A stretch of 8,666 bases of DNA from Hyphomicrobiaceae bacterium. Its GTDB lineage: Bacteria; Pseudomonadota; Alphaproteobacteria; Rhizobiales; Hyphomicrobiaceae. Of the stretch, positions 6,201 through 8,666 are shown one piece after another. The position numbers and the translations under genes are program-made. Each line of letters begins with the position of its first letter. The first letter of the stretch is position 1. The DNA lies in the NCBI GenBank assembly GCA_025359005.1, contig JANYHP010000233.1, positions 1 to 8,666 of the forward strand, in the 5' to 3' direction. The notes below the pieces were generated by a model. It made no database searches. It was given only the letters and a program-made list of their open reading frames with translations, and was not told the origin of the DNA.

Positions 6201-7193
6201 TCAGCGCCGCGGCGCCGCGCGGGTGGCGCGATCGAGGCCAGTGGCGCCGCCCGGTGCCGGTGCACCGCGGGCACCCCGCAAAGCAAGGACCACGATAATG
6301 AGCGCCACCACGCCAAGCAGGCCGGAGAACAATAGTTTGATCTGCTGAATGCGATCGGGTGGCGGCGGCAGGGCGGCAACGCGCTTGTGTTCAGCGGCGG
6401 CCTCGGCGGCCTCGGCGGCAAGGTCGTCCAAGGTGTGGCCGCCAAAGACGATATCGACGATGTGGCTGGCTCGTAGATCCTTGCCGGGGATGAAATCATC
6501 GGCGCGATGTCCGGGCAAGAACTTGAAGCTGGCAACCAACTGGTCGAAGGTCGGGCGTTGCTTGGTGTTGTCGGACAGGCCAGCGACGAGGGCGAGTTCG
6601 ATGGTGTGCGTGCGGCCGAAGGCGTTGACGTCGATATTGATCGAGTCTTCACCGCCGGTGCTGGGGCCGGATTCGTAGATGCGGACAGCGGTGGTGATCT
6701 GATGGCGGGCCACGTCGTAGCGAGGCGGCTCGACCCAGGCGCCCGCCTCGATCGGGCCGGAGCCGAGCTTCATGCGCTCGGCGTTGCCGCGCCGGGCGGA
6801 CGCTTGCACGGCGGCCAAAATCTCGGCGTGGTCGAGTTTGGCTGCGGCCTCTTTGGAGACAAAGCCGGTCTTGGCGGCCGTCACGGCGATGAACCAACCA
6901 CCAAACGAATGGGCGGGCAGCACCAACCCGAGCAATGCGTCCTCACTGGCATTGCCGATGCCATGCATGAGGCCGCTGCCGCCGGAGCCGGGGATGAACA
7001 CGAAATCCTTCGGCACATCGAGGGTCGCCATGTCCCGCAGTCGCACGGTGGTGGGGCCCGCGATGCCCTGCGCATAGGCCTGGGCGACGGCGTCATCGAT
7101 GGCGCGATCGGTGGAGGTCTGGGCAAGACTTGGCGACGCCAGTGACACCAGAAGGATCACAGCAGAGACTGCCCAGCGTCCGAACTTTAGCAT
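6201..7193 (-). CDS. DUF2167 family membrane protein
   Basis: A 330-residue protein of the DUF2167 (COG4714, predicted membrane-anchored) family; its biochemical function is unknown. It has a signal peptide (1-24, cleaved after Leu-Ala-Gln or similar) and a C-terminal membrane segment (about 286-305) followed by a short Arg/Pro-rich tail, so most of it should face the periplasm. Family marks include a LGLVLP strand (88-93), GGWFIAVTAAKTGFVSKEAA (98-117), WVEPPRYD (153-160) before a conserved strand, and GHRADDF (228-234). An Ala/Glu-rich helix (255-272) and a Pro run precede the membrane segment. The start at 7193 was chosen over longer open frame because of the signal peptide and a GAAGGGA-type ribosome binding site 4 nt upstream. 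It is transcribed divergently from the amidohydrolase gene. The repeat array behind it suggests it is not cotranscribed with the deacetylase gene. Confidence 0.85.
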   Translation of the reverse strand: MLKFGRWAVSAVILLVSLASPSLAQTSTDRAIDDAVAQAYAQGIAGPTTVRLRDMATLDVPKDFVFIPGSGGSGLMHGIGNASEDALLGLVLPAHSFGGWFIAVTAAKTGFVSKEAAAKLDHAEILAAVQASARRGNAERMKLGSGPIEAGAWVEPPRYDVARHQITTAVRIYESGPSTGGEDSINIDVNAFGRTHTIELALVAGLSDNTKQRPTFDQLVASFKFLPGHRADDFIPGKDLRASHIVDIVFGGHTLDDLAAEAAEAAAEHKRVAALPPPPDRIQQIKLLFSGLLGVVALIIVVLALRGARGAPAPGGATGLDRATRAAPRR

Positions 7194-7352
7194 AGCTTCC
7201 CTTCGGCGACCGTGCGGCCCTTGCGAGGCGTCATACTTTTCCTGGGAGCACCTTAGCGCGCAACCGTTAGAATTTGTTGAACCACCGTTCATGATTGCCG
7301 TGTTTGATGTGCAGCCCTGGACAGGACGATGGCCGCGCAGCATGGGGCAAAC
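7194..7352. promoter_or_regulatory. Divergent intergenic region
   Basis: The region lies between the oppositely oriented DUF2167 and amidohydrolase genes and must hold or receive both promoters. It contains the ribosome binding site of the DUF2167 gene at its left end. I found no convincing -35/-10 pair on either strand. AACCGTT (7262-7268) and ACCGTT (7284-7289) form a short direct repeat of doubtful meaning. Confidence 0.35.
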
Positions 7353-8132
7353 ATGATCGAAGACGAACGCGCCGAGGGGTATCGCATCATCGGTGGGCGC
7401 GCCGACGGCGGGCTGGTCATTCTGTGCGATCATGCGTCCAACGCGATGCCGGCCGGTTACGGCACGCTCGGGCTCGATGAGGGTCAGCTGCAACGGCATA
7501 TTGCCTACGACATCGGTGCGGAGGCCATTGCCGAGCGGCTGGCCGCGGCGCTTGGTGTCCCCGCCCTGTTTACGCGCGTCTCGCGGCTGCTGATCGATCC
7601 GAACCGGGGCGAGGACGATCCGACGCTGATCATGCAGCTGTCGGACGGGGCCGTCGTTCCCGCCAACAAGGATCTCCCTGCCGCGGAACGGGAGCACAGA
7701 CTGGCGCGCTTCTATCGACCCTATCACGCGGCGATCGATCGCGTTGTGGGCGCCTGCCGGGCATCGGGGCGACCGCCACTTATTTTTTCGGTCCATTCGA
7801 TGACGCCAGCGATGAAGGGGGTGCTGCGGCCGTGGCCGGTCTCGATCCTGTGGCACAATGATTTCGGGCTGGCGCGGCTGTTGCTCGACGCTTTCCGGAC
7901 GGCGGGGCCATGGATGGTGGGAGACAACGAGCCCTATACGGGCGGGCTCGAGGGGGATACGCTATGGCAACATGCCCATCCGCACGGCTTGCCGAATGCG
8001 GTGATCGAGTATCGCCAGGATCTGGTCGCCGGCGCAGAGGGGCAGGCCGTTTGGGCTGATCATACGGCTCGCATCCTGCGGGCCATTCTCGCTGCACACT
8101 CCAATGCGCGCCTCAAGGACTATGCGTCATGA
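7353..8132 (+). CDS. N-formylglutamate amidohydrolase family protein
   Basis: A 259-residue cytosolic protein of the FGase family (COG3931 type). FGases are zinc-dependent and hydrolyse N-formyl-L-glutamate to glutamate and formate, a step in some histidine degradation routes; the true substrate here is unproven because no hut genes are near. Motifs seen: CDHASN (25-30), HIAYDIGAEAIA (49-60), TRVSRLLIDPNRGEDDPTLI (74-93), YRPYHAAID (121-129), FSVHSMTP (145-152), NEPYTGGLEGDT (192-203) and VIEYRQDL (217-224). His27, His147 and Glu219 are the likely metal or catalytic residues by family position. The start at 7353 follows GGGG with 5-nt spacing and gives the family's usual short N-terminus; an in-frame ATG at 7329, after AGGA, is a fair alternative (267 residues). 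The stop overlaps the DUF1244 start (ATGA), so the two genes are translationally coupled. Confidence 0.88.
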   Translation: MIEDERAEGYRIIGGRADGGLVILCDHASNAMPAGYGTLGLDEGQLQRHIAYDIGAEAIAERLAAALGVPALFTRVSRLLIDPNRGEDDPTLIMQLSDGAVVPANKDLPAAEREHRLARFYRPYHAAIDRVVGACRASGRPPLIFSVHSMTPAMKGVLRPWPVSILWHNDFGLARLLLDAFRTAGPWMVGDNEPYTGGLEGDTLWQHAHPHGLPNAVIEYRQDLVAGAEGQAVWADHTARILRAILAAHSNARLKDYAS

Positions 8133-8452
8133 CCATTGCACCCTCGGCCCCTGCGACGGACGCCCAGCAGACAGAGTTGGACGCTGCCGCATTCCGCACG
8201 CTGGTGGCGCATCTGCAGGCGCGCTCGGACGTGCAGAACATCGACCTGATGAACCTGGCCGGATTCTGCCGGAACTGCCTCGCTAACTGGTACCAGGACG
8301 CCGCGGCGGCCAAGGGGCTCGCTATCGACAAGGACGCGGCGAGAGCCCGCATCTACGGCATGCCCTACAAGGACTGGCAGTCAAAGCACCAGACAGCGGC
8401 GTCGCCGCAACAACAGGCTGCGTTCGCGAAGGCGAAGCCGCACGGGCCTTGA
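8129..8452 (+). CDS. DUF1244 family protein
   Basis: A 107-residue protein of the DUF1244 family, small cytosolic proteins of unknown function common in Proteobacteria. The family core is complete: DVQNIDLMNLAGFCRNCL (34-51), then NWY (53-55), and YGMPYKDWQSKHQ (76-88). The two cysteines Cys47 and Cys50 in FCRNC sit close together and could bind metal or be redox-active, though this is inference. An N-terminal extension (1-18) and an Ala/Gln/Lys-rich tail (89-107) look disordered. Start and upstream stop overlap as ATGA, so translation depends on the amidohydrolase gene. A short palindrome (GCCGATCGGC, 8465-8474) and the double-hairpin element follow the stop and may end the transcript. Confidence 0.9.
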   Translation: MTIAPSAPATDAQQTELDAAAFRTLVAHLQARSDVQNIDLMNLAGFCRNCLANWYQDAAAAKGLAIDKDAARARIYGMPYKDWQSKHQTAASPQQQAAFAKAKPHGP

Positions 8453-8483
8453 GCTACGGCGTTTGCCGATCGGCTGGCAGACA

Positions 8484-8652
8484 CTAGTGCAGCGCATCTG
8501 ACGTTTGGTACCCGTTTGCGGCAAGACTGGTGACCAAACGTCAGATGCAAAAGCTTCACTAGAAACATGAGCTTGCTAGTGTTCCCTTTGGCGCCGACGT
8601 TTGTTCTCGAGCCAGCCGCAACGGGAGGCAAATGTCGGCGCCGGAACACTAG
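8484..8652. repeat. CTAG-bounded double-hairpin element, copy 2
   Basis: This is the best preserved copy; all four CTAG ends are intact. Unit one, 8484-8562: outer arm CTAGTGCAGC then GCATCTGACGTTTGGT (8494-8509), matched perfectly by 8533-8548; its inner arm in reverse complement is CTAGTGAAGC, TTTT, then GCATCTGACG and so on. The spacer is AAACATGAGCTTG (8563-8575). Unit two, 8576-8652: inner arm CTAGTGTTCC, CTTT, GGCGCCGACGTTTG; outer arm in reverse complement CTAGTGTTCC then GGCGCCGACATTTG. The one stem mismatch would be a G-U pair in plus-strand RNA. Reverse-complemented unit one aligns with unit two throughout, including a GCCGCAA-type loop, so the composite is an inverted duplication. 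It lies 31 nt past the DUF1244 stop. Confidence 0.88.
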
Positions 8653-8666
8653 GGGCGAACCGTTGC

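Noticed and set aside
7194..7856. N-terminal extension of the DUF2167 frame to a Met at 7856
   Set aside because: It would run opposite the amidohydrolase gene and bury a clear signal peptide; the start at 7193 has its own ribosome binding site.
8365..8649. A 94-codon minus-strand open frame across the repeat element
   Set aside because: Much of it is translated palindromic repeat and the rest is antisense to the DUF1244 gene.

Overview
The window is GC-rich, densely coded DNA of alphaproteobacterial type. The gene families (an NDUFAF5/BioC-like protein, a COG3931-type N-formylglutamate amidohydrolase followed by DUF1244, and an NodB-domain deacetylase with a Leu-Asp-Leu-Cys-Glu motif) and an intergenic repeat of Rhizobiales character suggest the order Hyphomicrobiales (Rhizobiales). 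I cannot name the genus. No rRNA, tRNA, CRISPR array, transposase or phage gene was seen.

Layout. Positions 1 to about 345 hold the 5' part of a glucose-6-phosphate dehydrogenase gene (zwf) on the plus strand. It has lost its C-terminal three quarters and abuts the 3' end of a minus-strand gene. Positions 346-2423 are a translationally coupled minus-strand pair: a membrane-anchored protein of unknown function with two similar domains, then an NDUFAF5-like methyltransferase-fold protein. Positions 2662-5900 are three minus-strand genes of envelope-polysaccharide flavour: a secreted polysaccharide deacetylase, a GNAT/FemAB-like protein only 10 nt downstream, and, after a 130-bp gap, a divergent GT-B glycosyltransferase. 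Positions 6201-7193 encode a DUF2167 membrane protein on the minus strand. Divergent from it, 7353-8452 is a plus-strand coupled pair: N-formylglutamate amidohydrolase and DUF1244.

The most striking non-coding content is a family of CTAG-bounded palindromic elements. Two composite copies (5954-6120 and 8484-8652, 167 and 169 bp) each consist of two hairpins around a 13-nt spacer containing CATGAGC. In both composites the two spacer-facing arms carry an extra 4 nt exactly 10 nt from the unit end, while the outer arms do not. The stem sequences differ between composites but pairing is kept. A solo unit (6117-6189) joins one outer arm type of each hairpin and shares a CTAG with the neighbouring composite. 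The architecture resembles REP doublets/REPINs or a MITE. No mobilising enzyme is encoded here.

How the genes may work together: deacetylase, acyltransferase-like protein and glycosyltransferase plausibly modify a cell-surface glycan (inference from families and adjacency). The other genes look like ordinary chromosomal housekeeping or conserved-unknown loci.
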